Origin: Pseudomonas sp. ACN8
Lineage (GTDB): Bacteria > Pseudomonadota > Gammaproteobacteria > Pseudomonadales > Pseudomonadaceae
Length of the DNA: 64,000 bases
Direction of reading: 5' to 3'
NCBI RefSeq assembly: GCF_002303925.1
Contig: NZ_MRCS01000004.1
Span: 62,001 to 126,000, forward strand
Shown: positions 17,096 to 25,795 of the stretch, in pieces
Layout: each line of letters starts with the position of its first letter
Numbering within the stretch: position 1 is the stretch's first letter
Notes under the pieces: model-generated
What the model saw: the letters and a program-made list of their open reading frames with translations, nothing else
Databases searched by the model: none
What the model was told of the DNA's origin: nothing
Made by a program: the position numbers and the translations under genes

Positions 17096-17500
17096 TCACG
17101 CCGGCAATACGTCCAGCGGCAGTTTCAGCTTCGCGGCCAGCGCCTGAGCCTCCAGATGCCCGGCGGGCGCCAGCAGGCGCAGGGGCATGCCCGATTGCGC
17201 GGCCATTTTCCGGGCTTCGGCGACCAGTCGCTCGGCAACACCACGGCGGCGGGTAATTTTTCGCACACATATTTGGGACAAGTGCCAGGCGTCTTGGTGC
17301 CTTTGCAAGCGGGCCGCGCCCAGCAGGCGATCATTGAAGCGTCCGGCGATCAGTGTGCCGTCGCGCAAACAGTCTTCGATCAACTGCGCGGCCCCGGAAA
17401 AAGGGGCGAACAGCCAGTCCGGGGCGTCGCAGTAGATCTTCTGCAGATCCTGCCGATCCTGGGCAGTGGCTTGGTTCAACGGCTCGACAATGATCGGCAT
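17096..17500 (-). CDS. panZ: PanZ/PanM-like acetyl-CoA sensor (GNAT fold)
   Basis: A 134-aa GNAT-fold protein starting MPIIVEPL and carrying APDWLFAPF, GTLIAGRFNDRLLGAARLQ and the acetyl-CoA loop ICVRKITRRRGVAERLV. This layout and small size match PanZ/PanM, which triggers maturation and CoA-dependent inhibition of aspartate decarboxylase PanD in enterobacteria. Pseudomonads carry a homologous family; whether it serves PanD here is not shown. An ordinary N-acetyltransferase is the alternative. Confidence 0.75.
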   Translation of the reverse strand: MPIIVEPLNQATAQDRQDLQKIYCDAPDWLFAPFSGAAQLIEDCLRDGTLIAGRFNDRLLGAARLQRHQDAWHLSQICVRKITRRRGVAERLVAEARKMAAQSGMPLRLLAPAGHLEAQALAAKLKLPLDVLPA

Positions 17501-17731
17501 GGTGATTCCTGTGGGGTCATGAGGCGATAGAGATCAGTTGACGTACAAAAGGTGATGTCAGTTTGGTTTTTCTGTCACTTGCAAATGGTAACCTTTGCCC
17601 GTTCGTCCGTCCTTCTGCGACCTGTTGTCGCACAACAAGGTGCTCCACCGATAAAACGGTCATGTCTGCGTGCATAGAGGCCGGGAGTGGGCTGTGGCTG
17701 GCGAACCATACTGACAATTGGGGGATACACA

Positions 17732-19396
17732 ATGACCACGAGCATCACGGCGGACGGCTTCAGCGCCGACCAGCCTGCGTTCCTGTCCAAGGAGCGGATC
17801 ATCGCCAAGCCCGGTTTCAACCGTTGGCTGGTGCCACCGGCCGCGCTGGCCATCCACCTGTGCATCGGCATGGCCTATGGCTTTTCGGTGTTCTGGTTGC
17901 CGCTGTCCAAGGCGCTGGGCATCACCGCTCCAGTGGCCTGCGCACCGGACATGGGTTTTATCGCACAAGTCTTTTCGTCCCAGTGTGACTGGCCGATCTC
18001 GATGCTCGGCTGGATCTACACCCTGTTCTTCATCTTCCTCGGTTGCTCGGCCGCCATCTGGGGTGGCTGGCTGGAACATGCCGGACCGCGCAAGGCCGGG
18101 GTCGTATCGGCGCTGTGCTGGTGCGGCGGCCTGCTGATTTCGGCGCTGGGGGTGTATACCCACCAGATCTGGCTGATGTGGATCGGCTCCGGGGTCATTG
18201 GCGGTATCGGCCTGGGCCTGGGCTACATTTCGCCGGTGTCGACCCTGATCAAATGGTTCCCGGACAAGCGCGGCATGGCGACCGGCATGGCAATCATGGG
18301 CTTCGGCGGCGGCGCAATGGTCGGCGCTCCACTGGCGGCGGCGCTGATGGGGCATTTCGCTTCGCCAACCAGCGTCGGCGTGTGGCAGAGCTTCCTGGTG
18401 ATGGCCGCGATCTACTTCGTGTTCATGATCGGTGGCGCGCTGTCCTACCGCGTTCCGCCAACCGGCTGGAAGCCTGAAGGCTGGACGGCCCCGGCGAAAA
18501 AAGCCTCGAACGCGATGATCACTCATCGCCATGTTCACGTGAATGTGGCCTGGAAGACGCCGCAGTTCCGTCTGGTATGGCTGGTGCTGTGCCTGAACGT
18601 ATCGGCCGGTATCGGCATCCTCGGCATGGCGTCGCCGCTGTTGCAGGAAGTGTTCGCTGGCAAGTTGCTGGGCAATGACCTGGCCTTCGGTCAACTGGAC
18701 GCCTCGCAACTGGCTTCGATCGCCGCCATTGCTGCCGGTTTCACCGGTTTGCTCAGTCTGTTCAACATCGGCGGGCGCTTCTTCTGGGCTTCGTTCTCGG
18801 ACTACCTGGGCCGCAAAAACACTTACTTCGTGTTCTTCGCCCTGGGCTTTGCCCTGTACGGACTGATTCCGAACCTGGGTCACCTGGGCAGCATCGCGCT
18901 GTTCGTGGCGGCGTTCTGCATCATCCTGTCGATGTATGGCGGTGGTTTCGCGACTGTTCCGGCGTATCTGGCGGACCTGTTCGGTACGCAAATGGTCGGT
19001 GCGATTCACGGTCGTCTGCTGACGGCGTGGGCTGCTGCCGGTGTGCTCGGTCCGGTGCTGGTGAACTACCTGCGTGAGTATCAGTTGAGCATCGGCGTCG
19101 AGCGTGCGGCGGCTTACGACATCACCCTGTACATCCTCGCCGGCCTGCTGGTGCTGGGCTTCCTGTGCAACCTGCTGGTGCGTCCGGTGGCGGACAAGTA
19201 CTTCATGACCGACGCCGAACTGGCCGCCGAACAGGCGCTGGGCCATGACAAAGGCGCTGACAGCAGCACCGTGCTGGAGTGGAAAGCCGCGCCGGGCACC
19301 AAGCCGCTGGCGATTGCGGCGTGGCTGGTGGTGGGTATTCCGCTGGCGTGGGGTGTGTGGGTGACCCTGCAGAAGACGGCGGTGCTGTTTCACTAA
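17732..19396 (+). CDS. OFA-family MFS transporter (oxalate/formate antiporter-like)
   Basis: A 554-aa inner-membrane carrier with 12 or more helices. The first helix NRWLVPPAALAIHLCIGMAYGFSVFWLPL and WIYTLFFIFLG are typical of the oxalate/formate antiporter group. GVIGGIGLGLGYISPVSTLIKWFPDKRGMATGMAIMGFGGGA is the central signature. An extra C-terminal segment with a further helix (AIAAWLVVGIPLAWGVWVTL) follows residue 510. The substrate is not known; monocarboxylates are likely. The ATG at 17732 follows a G-rich Shine-Dalgarno sequence (GGGGGATACACA). No catabolic genes adjoin it. Confidence 0.87.
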   Translation: MTTSITADGFSADQPAFLSKERIIAKPGFNRWLVPPAALAIHLCIGMAYGFSVFWLPLSKALGITAPVACAPDMGFIAQVFSSQCDWPISMLGWIYTLFFIFLGCSAAIWGGWLEHAGPRKAGVVSALCWCGGLLISALGVYTHQIWLMWIGSGVIGGIGLGLGYISPVSTLIKWFPDKRGMATGMAIMGFGGGAMVGAPLAAALMGHFASPTSVGVWQSFLVMAAIYFVFMIGGALSYRVPPTGWKPEGWTAPAKKASNAMITHRHVHVNVAWKTPQFRLVWLVLCLNVSAGIGILGMASPLLQEVFAGKLLGNDLAFGQLDASQLASIAAIAAGFTGLLSLFNIGGRFFWASFSDYLGRKNTYFVFFALGFALYGLIPNLGHLGSIALFVAAFCIILSMYGGGFATVPAYLADLFGTQMVGAIHGRLLTAWAAAGVLGPVLVNYLREYQLSIGVERAAAYDITLYILAGLLVLGFLCNLLVRPVADKYFMTDAELAAEQALGHDKGADSSTVLEWKAAPGTKPLAIAAWLVVGIPLAWGVWVTLQKTAVLFH

Positions 19397-19412
19397 GTAA
19401 AACGCACTATCC

Positions 19413-19504
19413 CTGTAGGAGCGAGCCTGCTCGCGATAGCGGTCTGACAGTCGACAGAAATGTTGAATGAACGACCCTCATCGCGAGCAGGCTCGCTCCT
19501 ACAG
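19413..19504. repeat. REP doublet (REPIN) 1
   Basis: Two REP sequences in inverted orientation (CTGTAGGAGCGAGCCTGCTC and its complement) flank about 45 bp. The palindrome is GCGAGCAGGCTCGC. It lies between the MFS gene and hisB. Confidence 0.92.
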
Positions 19505-19659
19505 TTGTTTTGGGGTGTCTGAAATGGCTTGTATGGACATGTCTATCGCCGACACCTCCGAATTCACTCCGTCAGGGATATCACCTCGCGTGTTTCTGTT
19601 TGGCGCCCGCACGCCTATAATGGCTGCCTTTTTCGCCCAATGATTTTGCGGAGCTGGTG

Positions 19660-20253
19660 ATGGCCGAACGTAAGGCGTCTGTCGAGCGCGACACTCTGGA
19701 AACCCAGATCAAAGCCTCGATCAACCTCGATGGCACCGGAAAGGCCCGATTCGATATCGGTGTTCCTTTTCTTGAGCACATGCTGGACCAGATCGCCCGT
19801 CACGGGTTGATCGACCTGGATATTGTCAGCAAGGGCGACCTGCATATCGATGACCACCACACGGTGGAAGACGTCGGTATCACCCTCGGCCAGGCGTTTG
19901 CCAAAGCCATCGGCGACAAGAAAGGCATCCGTCGCTACGGCCACGCCTACGTGCCGCTCGATGAAGCGCTGTCGCGCGTGGTGATCGACTTCTCCGGCCG
20001 TCCAGGCCTGCAGATGCACGTGCCGTACACCCGCGCCACCGTTGGCGGCTTCGACGTTGACCTGTTCCAGGAATTCTTCCAGGGCTTCGTCAACCATGCA
20101 TTGGTCAGCCTGCACATCGACAACCTGCGTGGCACCAACACCCACCACCAGATCGAAACCGTGTTCAAGGCTTTCGGCCGCGCCCTGCGCATGGCCGTGG
20201 AGCTCGATGACCGCATGGCCGGGCAAATGCCTTCGACCAAGGGCGTCCTGTAA
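19660..20253 (+). CDS. hisB: Imidazoleglycerol-phosphate dehydratase
   Basis: A 197-aa, single-function HisB of histidine biosynthesis (sixth step). It contains the two metal-binding repeats [19 protein letters not shown]...[11 protein letters not shown] and [17 protein letters not shown]...[17 protein letters not shown], with the HHxxE motif in each. The length matches monofunctional HisB and lacks the phosphatase domain found in enterobacteria. The ATG at 19660 has GGAG at the right distance. Its stop overlaps the hisH start (TAATG). Confidence 0.97.
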   Translation: MAERKASVERDTLETQIKASINLDGTGKARFDIGVPFLEHMLDQIARHGLIDLDIVSKGDLHIDDHHTVEDVGITLGQAFAKAIGDKKGIRRYGHAYVPLDEALSRVVIDFSGRPGLQMHVPYTRATVGGFDVDLFQEFFQGFVNHALVSLHIDNLRGTNTHHQIETVFKAFGRALRMAVELDDRMAGQMPSTKGVL

Positions 20254-20891
20254 TGCAGACAGTCGCGGTTATCGATTACGGCATGGGCAACCTGCACTCG
20301 GTGGCCAAAGCCCTCGAACACGTGGGTGCAGGCAAGGTGCTGATCACCAGCGATGCCAACGTGATTCGCGAAGCCGACCGGGTGGTTTTCCCCGGCGTCG
20401 GCGCGATTCGCGATTGCATGGCGGAGATCCGTCGCCTCGGTTTCGATTCGCTGGTGCGTGAAGTCAGCCAGGACCGTCCGTTCCTTGGCATCTGCGTGGG
20501 CATGCAAGCCTTGCTCGATACCAGCGAAGAGAACGACGGTGTCGACTGCATCGGCCTGTTCCCGGGCGCGGTGAAGTTCTTCGGCAAGGATCTGGTCGAA
20601 GACGGCGAACACCTGAAAGTCCCGCACATGGGCTGGAACGAAGTGAAGCAGAAGGTCAGTCACCCGCTGTGGCACGACATTCCGGACATGGCGCGGTTCT
20701 ACTTCGTGCACAGCTACTACATCGCTGCCGCCAACGCGCGGCAAGTGGTGGGTGGCGGTCACTACGGTGTCGATTTCGCCGCTGCGCTGGCCGAAGGCTC
20801 GCGTTTCGCCGTGCAGTTCCACCCGGAGAAAAGCCATACCCATGGCCTGCAATTGCTGCAGAACTTCGCTGCGTGGGACGGTCGCTGGTAA
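20253..20891 (+). CDS. hisH: Imidazole glycerol phosphate synthase, glutaminase subunit
   Basis: A 212-aa class I glutamine amidotransferase that feeds ammonia to HisF. The nucleophile Cys81 is in LGICVGMQ; the catalytic His and Glu are in [11 protein letters not shown]. It starts [17 protein letters not shown]. It overlaps hisB by one base and is directly followed by a DUF2164 gene. The interface partner HisF is encoded 1 kb downstream. Confidence 0.97.
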   Translation: MQTVAVIDYGMGNLHSVAKALEHVGAGKVLITSDANVIREADRVVFPGVGAIRDCMAEIRRLGFDSLVREVSQDRPFLGICVGMQALLDTSEENDGVDCIGLFPGAVKFFGKDLVEDGEHLKVPHMGWNEVKQKVSHPLWHDIPDMARFYFVHSYYIAAANARQVVGGGHYGVDFAAALAEGSRFAVQFHPEKSHTHGLQLLQNFAAWDGRW

Positions 20892-21152
20892 ATGGCAACC
20901 AAGAAATCCAAGCCGCCGATTCTGACCCTCACTCCCGAGCAGGAGAGCGAGGCCAATCGCAAGATCAAGCGTTTCATGGAAGACCGCTTCGAACTCGACC
21001 TCGGCTCGTTCGAGGCGGCGGAGATTCTTGAGCTGTTTACCCGTGAAATTGCTCCGCACTATTACAACAGGGCGATTTTCGATGTGCAGGCGCATCTCAA
21101 AGAGAGGTTCGAAAGCATCGAAAGCGACCTGTGGGCGCTCGAGAAAAACTGA
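20892..21152 (+). CDS. DUF2164 family protein
   Basis: An 86-aa small acidic protein whose ATG abuts the hisH stop (TAAATG). Features are LTPEQESEANRKIKRFMEDRFELDLGSFEAAEILELFTREIAPHYYN and KERFESIESDLWALEK, matching DUF2164. No catalytic motif is evident and the function is unknown. Its insertion between hisH and hisA makes it part of the his operon. Confidence 0.85.
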   Translation: MATKKSKPPILTLTPEQESEANRKIKRFMEDRFELDLGSFEAAEILELFTREIAPHYYNRAIFDVQAHLKERFESIESDLWALEKN

Positions 21153-21194
21153 TTTCCGAGCCAAGCTGATCATTCAAATTTGAAGGTTTGCCAG

Positions 21195-21932
21195 ATGCTG
21201 ATTATTCCCGCTATCGATCTTAAAGACGGTGCCTGTGTTCGTCTGCGCCAGGGCCGTATGGAAGATTCCACGGTGTTCTCCGATGACCCGGTGAGCATGG
21301 CTGCCAAGTGGGTGGAGGGCGGTTGCCGCCGTCTGCATCTGGTCGACCTGAACGGCGCCTTCGAAGGCCAGCCAGTCAACGGCGAGGTGGTCACCGCCAT
21401 CGCCAAGCGTTATCCGAACCTGCCGATCCAGATCGGCGGCGGTATCCGCTCCCTGGAAACCATCGAGCACTACGTGAAAGCGGGCGTGAGCTACGTGATC
21501 ATCGGCACCAAGGCTGTGAAAGATCCGGCCTTCGTCGCCGAGGCCTGCCGCGCGTTCCCGGGCAAAATCATCGTGGGTCTGGATGCCAAGGACGGTTTTG
21601 TCGCCACTGACGGCTGGGCTGAAATCAGCACTATCCAGGTGATCGACCTGGCCAAGCAGTTTGAAGCCGACGGCGTGTCTTCGATCGTTTATACCGATAT
21701 CGCCAAAGACGGCATGATGCAGGGCTGCAACGTACCGTTCACCGCCGCACTGGCTGCTGCCACGAAGATCCCGGTGATCGCTTCCGGCGGTATCCACAAC
21801 CTGGGTGACATCAAGACCCTGCTCGACGCCAAGGCGCCAGGCATCATCGGTGCGATCACGGGCCGAGCGATCTACGAAGGCACTCTCGACGTCGCTCAAG
21901 CGCAAGCTTTCTGCGATTCGTACAAAGGCTGA
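21195..21932 (+). CDS. hisA: Phosphoribosylformimino-5-aminoimidazole carboxamide ribotide isomerase
   Basis: A 245-aa (beta-alpha)8 barrel of histidine biosynthesis. It starts [20 protein letters not shown] with the catalytic Asp8. The second-half catalytic Asp is in YTDIAKDGM. The phosphate-binding loops are IQIGGGIR and VIASGGIHN. The ATG at 21195 was chosen over the TTG at 21180 because the family starts here. Confidence 0.97.
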   Translation: MLIIPAIDLKDGACVRLRQGRMEDSTVFSDDPVSMAAKWVEGGCRRLHLVDLNGAFEGQPVNGEVVTAIAKRYPNLPIQIGGGIRSLETIEHYVKAGVSYVIIGTKAVKDPAFVAEACRAFPGKIIVGLDAKDGFVATDGWAEISTIQVIDLAKQFEADGVSSIVYTDIAKDGMMQGCNVPFTAALAAATKIPVIASGGIHNLGDIKTLLDAKAPGIIGAITGRAIYEGTLDVAQAQAFCDSYKG

Positions 21933-21941
21933 GGACTGATC

Positions 21942-22712
21942 ATGGCGCTGGCCAAACGCATCATCCCTTGCCTGGACGTGGACAACGGCCGGGTGGTCAA
22001 GGGTGTGAAATTCGAAAACATCCGCGACGCCGGTGACCCGGTGGAAATCGCCCGTCGCTACGACGAGCAGGGTGCCGACGAGATTACCTTTCTCGACATC
22101 ACCGCCAGCGTCGACGGCCGCGACACCACGTTGCACACCGTCGAGCGCATGGCCAGCCAGGTGTTCATCCCGCTGACCGTGGGCGGTGGCGTGCGTACCG
22201 TGCAGGACATCCGCAACCTGCTCAATGCCGGTGCGGACAAGGTTTCGATCAACACCGCAGCAGTGTTCAACCCGGAGTTTGTCGGTGAAGCCGCGCAGCA
22301 TTTCGGTTCGCAATGCATCGTGGTGGCCATCGACGCGAAGAAGGTTTCCGGGCCGGGCGAAACCCCGCGCTGGGAAATTTTCACCCATGGCGGTCGCAAG
22401 CCAACCGGCCTCGACGCCGTTGAGTGGGCGAAGAAAATGGAAGGCCTGGGTGCCGGCGAAATCCTGCTGACCAGCATGGACCAGGACGGCATGAAAAACG
22501 GTTTCGACCTGGGTGTCACCCGCGCGATCAGCGATGCGCTGGGCATTCCGGTGATCGCCTCCGGCGGTGTCGGCAACCTGCAACACCTGGCCGACGGCAT
22601 TATCGAAGGCCACGCCAGCGCGGTACTGGCGGCGAGTATTTTCCACTTCGGCGAATACACGGTGCAGGAAGCCAAGGCCTATATGGCCCATCGCGGAATC
22701 GTGATGCGTTAA
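21942..22712 (+). CDS. hisF: Imidazole glycerol phosphate synthase, cyclase subunit
   Basis: A 256-aa barrel enzyme that uses ammonia from HisH. Key residues are Asp11 ([14 protein letters not shown]), TVGGGVRT, and Asp130 near VVAIDAKK. Phosphate loops include VIASGGVGN. It ends the biosynthetic his cluster, 9 bp after hisA. A perfect hairpin follows at 22731-22767. Confidence 0.97.
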   Translation: MALAKRIIPCLDVDNGRVVKGVKFENIRDAGDPVEIARRYDEQGADEITFLDITASVDGRDTTLHTVERMASQVFIPLTVGGGVRTVQDIRNLLNAGADKVSINTAAVFNPEFVGEAAQHFGSQCIVVAIDAKKVSGPGETPRWEIFTHGGRKPTGLDAVEWAKKMEGLGAGEILLTSMDQDGMKNGFDLGVTRAISDALGIPVIASGGVGNLQHLADGIIEGHASAVLAASIFHFGEYTVQEAKAYMAHRGIVMR

Positions 22713-22730
22713 ACAACAGGCCAGTGGACA

Positions 22731-22767
22731 CCATGGCGTACCCAAGGCACTCTTGGGTACGCCATGG
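22731..22767. other. 16-bp perfect inverted repeat downstream of hisF
   Basis: CCATGGCGTACCCAAG pairs with CTTGGGTACGCCATGG around a 5-nt loop GCACT. No T run follows, so it is not a standard intrinsic terminator. It separates hisF from the orphan binding-protein gene, whose ATG is 17 bp downstream. Confidence 0.6.
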
Positions 22768-22783
22768 ATTTCGGTAGCCAGAC

Positions 22784-23539
22784 ATGCTTAAACGCTTTCT
22801 TCTCGTCCTCGCCAGCGCATCTCTGTTGTTGATCAACGGAGCAAACGCTAAAGACAGCCCCGATACCGACCTGGTGTTGCTGACGGAGAACTTCCCGCCG
22901 TACAACATGGCGAAGAACGGCAAGAACTTCGCTCAGGACGAGAACATCAATGGCATTGCCGTGGACATCGTCCGCGAGATGTTCAAGCGCGCCGACATTA
23001 CCTACAGCCTGACGCTGCGTTTCCCTTGGGAGCGGGTGTACAAACTGGCTCTGGAAAACCCCGGTTACGGTGCCTTTGTGATGGCGCGTCTGCCCGATCG
23101 TGAAAAACTCTTCAAATGGGTCGGCCCGATTGGCCCGGACGACTGGATCATGTTGGCCAGGGCCGATAGCAAGATCACTCTCGAAACTCTCAATGACGCG
23201 CGCAAATACAAGATCGGCGCCTACAAGGGCGATGCGATTGCCGAGACGCTGGCCAAGCAGGGGCTCAATCCTATTGTTGTGCTGCGTGATCAAGACAACG
23301 CGAAAAAACTGGTCAACGGCCAGATCGACCTGTGGGCCACCGGTGATCCGGCCGGGCGCTATCTGGCGCGCCAGGACGGGGTCAGCGGGTTGAAAACCGT
23401 ATTGCGTTTCAACAGTGCTGAACTGTACCTGGCGCTGAACAAGGATGTGCCGGACGAGACGGTGGCCAAGCTCCAGGCGGCGCTGGACCAGATGCGCAAG
23501 GAAGGCCGGGTGGACGAGATCATGGCGCAGTATCTGTAG
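22784..23539 (+). CDS. Periplasmic amino-acid-type binding protein (orphan)
   Basis: A 251-aa exported protein. The signal peptide MLKRFLLVLASASLLLINGANA is cleaved before KDSPDTDLVLLTENFPPYN. The mature fold is type II periplasmic binding protein (SBP_bac_3) with INGIAVDIVREMFKRADITYSL and RYLARQDGV. No permease or ATPase is nearby, so it either serves a transporter elsewhere or acts as a sensor ligand carrier. It follows hisF in the same orientation, beyond a 16-bp hairpin. The ligand is unknown. Confidence 0.82.
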   Translation: MLKRFLLVLASASLLLINGANAKDSPDTDLVLLTENFPPYNMAKNGKNFAQDENINGIAVDIVREMFKRADITYSLTLRFPWERVYKLALENPGYGAFVMARLPDREKLFKWVGPIGPDDWIMLARADSKITLETLNDARKYKIGAYKGDAIAETLAKQGLNPIVVLRDQDNAKKLVNGQIDLWATGDPAGRYLARQDGVSGLKTVLRFNSAELYLALNKDVPDETVAKLQAALDQMRKEGRVDEIMAQYL

Positions 23540-23556
23540 AGCCCTGCACATATCAA

Positions 23557-23645
23557 TGTGGGAGCGAGCCTGCTCGCGAAAGCGGTTTTACAGTCGACAT
23601 TTGCAATGACTGTCATGACCCCATCGCGAGCAGGCTCGCACACAG
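23557..23645. repeat. REP doublet (REPIN) 2
   Basis: Inverted REP copies with the GCGAGCAGGCTCGC core lie between the convergent binding-protein and YibQ-like genes. The right arm is truncated relative to the others (CTCGCACACAG). Confidence 0.9.
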
Positions 23646-23666
23646 TTGTTTGGTGGTGCCCGCGGA

Positions 23667-24443
23667 TTAGCGGTACACCCCATCCTTCCCATGCGCAGCC
23701 GTCGCCCGGTTACCGCGCACACTGATCATTTGCTTGATATCGATCCACTCGATTCCCTGGGCTTTCAGCTTGGGCAGTTCGCGCTCCAGCACCGCAAGTG
23801 TCTGCGGATACGGATGCCCGATCATCACCGCCGAACCCTGCTTGTGCGCGAGGCTGATCGCGGTCTGCAACTGGGTCAGGATCGCCGCTTCAGTACGCTC
23901 ATCGTCGAGAAACACATCCCGCGAAACGCTCGCCAAACCGATCTTCTGCGCTTGGGCAGCGGCCACGGTCTGGGCGCTGGTGCGGCTGTCGACGAAGAGT
24001 TTATGCCGGCGCTGCAAATCCGCCATCAACCACGCCATGGCGGCTGGCTGTGCGGTCATGCGGCTGCCCATGTGGTTGTTGATGCCGCTGGTGTACGGGA
24101 CCCTTTTGAACGCGGCATCCAGGCGTTTTTCCAGCTCTTCGATGGGCAGCTCGGGGTGCCAGGCAAACGGTCCGGTGGCCGGGTCCATGGGCATGTGCAG
24201 GATGACGATCTTACCGGCGCGATGGGCTTCGCGGGCGAATTCGGTGGCGTGGGGCGTGTCGGGCATGATCGCTGTGGCCACAGGGCCAGGCAGGGCGAGC
24301 ACGCGGCGATCCCGGGGCAGGTTCTGCCCCAGGTCATCGATGATCAGGCTCAGGTAGGCTTTGTGGGGCGTCGATCCGACGGGTTCTGCGTGAGCAACAC
24401 CCGCCAGACAAAACAATAGACCGATCAGTAACCGTAGAAGCAT
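23667..24443 (-). CDS. yibQ: Divergent polysaccharide deacetylase (YibQ-like)
   Basis: A 258-aa exported protein. The signal peptide MLLRLLIGLLFCLAGVAHA is followed by LSLIIDDLGQN, the metal-site DD of the family. IVILHMPMDP, GINNHMGSRMTA and VMIGHPYPQT are the other conserved blocks of divergent polysaccharide deacetylases (DUF610/YibQ). It is expected in the periplasm; the substrate is unproven, probably cell-wall related. It is the last gene of an envC-ctpA-yibQ run, an arrangement also seen around envC in enterobacteria. Confidence 0.88.
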   Translation of the reverse strand: MLLRLLIGLLFCLAGVAHAEPVGSTPHKAYLSLIIDDLGQNLPRDRRVLALPGPVATAIMPDTPHATEFAREAHRAGKIVILHMPMDPATGPFAWHPELPIEELEKRLDAAFKRVPYTSGINNHMGSRMTAQPAAMAWLMADLQRRHKLFVDSRTSAQTVAAAQAQKIGLASVSRDVFLDDERTEAAILTQLQTAISLAHKQGSAVMIGHPYPQTLAVLERELPKLKAQGIEWIDIKQMISVRGNRATAAHGKDGVYR

Positions 24444-24444
24444 C

Positions 24445-25764
24445 TCAACGGCCGGACGTGATGCTCAGCCCTTTGAGCAGGCTCAGGGCCTGGGCCAATT
24501 GGTAATCATCGTCCTGCGGCATCGGCTTGGCTTTGCCGCTGGAACCGGTCGGTTTGTCGGCGCCGCCATTGCCATTGCCCAGGTGACCCTGCAAGTCAGC
24601 TTCCTTGAAGTAATCGCTGTCTTGCTCGCTGGTGATCTTGGCCTTGCGTACTTCGATGTCCGGCACGATGCCCTGGGCCTGGATGGAGCGACCGTTCGGC
24701 GTGTAATACAGCGCCGTGGTGATCTTCAATGCGCGCTCGTTGTTCAGCGGCAGCACGGTTTGTACCGAGCCTTTGCCGAAGCTGGTGGTGCCCATGACGA
24801 CTGCGCGTTTCTGGTCCTGCAGGGCACCGGCGACGATTTCCGAAGCCGAGGCACTGCCACCGTTGATCAATACGACCATCGGCACGGCTTCGCTTTCGTC
24901 CTTGCCGGTGGCAGAGAAACGCAGCTCGGAGTTGGCGATGCGGCCCTTGGTGTAAACGATCAGGCCCTTGGTGATGAAGTGGTCGACCACTTCCACCGCC
25001 GCCTGCAACACGCCGCCCGGGTTGTTGCGCAAGTCGAGAATGATGCCCTTGAGCTTCTTGCCGTTTTCCTTGCGCATTTTGGCCAGGGCCTTGGAGACTT
25101 CTTCGCCGGTCTTGACCTGGAACTGGGTGATGCGGATGTAGCCGTAGCCCGATTCCAGCAACTGGCTCTTCACGCTCTTCACTTGAATGACGGCGCGGGT
25201 CAGGGTCACGTCGAACGGCGTGCCACCGTCGCGGACCAGGGTCAGGGTGATTTTCTGGCCGATCTTGCCGCGCATCTTGTCCACGGCTTCGGTCATGCTC
25301 TGGCCGCGGGTCGGCTGGCCGTTGATCTTGACGATGAAGTCGCCGGCCTGAATGCCGGCCTTGGAGGCCGGAGTGTCGTCAATGGGCGACACCACCTTGA
25401 TGAAGCCGTCTTCGGCACCGACTTCAATGCCCAGGCCGCCGAATTCACCGCTGGTGCTTTCCTGCAACTCGGCGAAATCTTCAGGGCCCAGGTAGGCCGA
25501 ATGCGGATCGAGGTTGCTGAGCATGCCCTTGATGGCGTTTTCCAGCAGGGTCTTGTCGTCCACCGGTTCGACATAAGCGGCCTTGATCCGGTCCATCACC
25601 TCGGCAAAGGTGCGCAACTCATCCAGCGGCAATGGCGCCTTGGTGGTCGCGGCAGTGCCCGCAGGCGCAACCGCCGGCGCTGGTTGAGCGGCAAACGCCA
25701 GAGGCGCGCCGATCACCAGGGCGATCGTCAGGGCCAGCGAGGTAAGGCGGGACAAATGCAGCAT
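24445..25764 (-). CDS. ctpA: Carboxy-terminal processing protease (S41)
   Basis: A 439-aa periplasmic serine protease. The signal peptide ends near FAAQP. A PDZ domain around residues 85-170 contains EFGGLGIEVG and KAGIQAGDFIVKINGQPT. The S41 catalytic Ser is in GGSASASEIVAGALQD and the Lys in TSFGKGSVQT. In Pseudomonas CtpA degrades peptidoglycan hydrolases. The ATG at 25764 has AGGAG 10 nt upstream; the TTG at 25773 is too close to it. The downstream YibQ-like start is 2 bp away. Confidence 0.93.
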   Translation of the reverse strand: MLHLSRLTSLALTIALVIGAPLAFAAQPAPAVAPAGTAATTKAPLPLDELRTFAEVMDRIKAAYVEPVDDKTLLENAIKGMLSNLDPHSAYLGPEDFAELQESTSGEFGGLGIEVGAEDGFIKVVSPIDDTPASKAGIQAGDFIVKINGQPTRGQSMTEAVDKMRGKIGQKITLTLVRDGGTPFDVTLTRAVIQVKSVKSQLLESGYGYIRITQFQVKTGEEVSKALAKMRKENGKKLKGIILDLRNNPGGVLQAAVEVVDHFITKGLIVYTKGRIANSELRFSATGKDESEAVPMVVLINGGSASASEIVAGALQDQKRAVVMGTTSFGKGSVQTVLPLNNERALKITTALYYTPNGRSIQAQGIVPDIEVRKAKITSEQDSDYFKEADLQGHLGNGNGGADKPTGSSGKAKPMPQDDDYQLAQALSLLKGLSITSGR

Positions 25765-25795
25765 GTCTAACAAACTCCTGAATTAGGTAACGCAC

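Noticed and set aside
17660..19393. 577-aa antisense frame opposite the MFS transporter gene
   Set aside because: Gln/Arg/His-rich shadow translation with no motif, fully inside a clear transporter gene.
21174..22745. 523-aa frame antisense to hisA and hisF
   Set aside because: It spans two conserved genes and their intergenic gap and has the composition of shadow frames.
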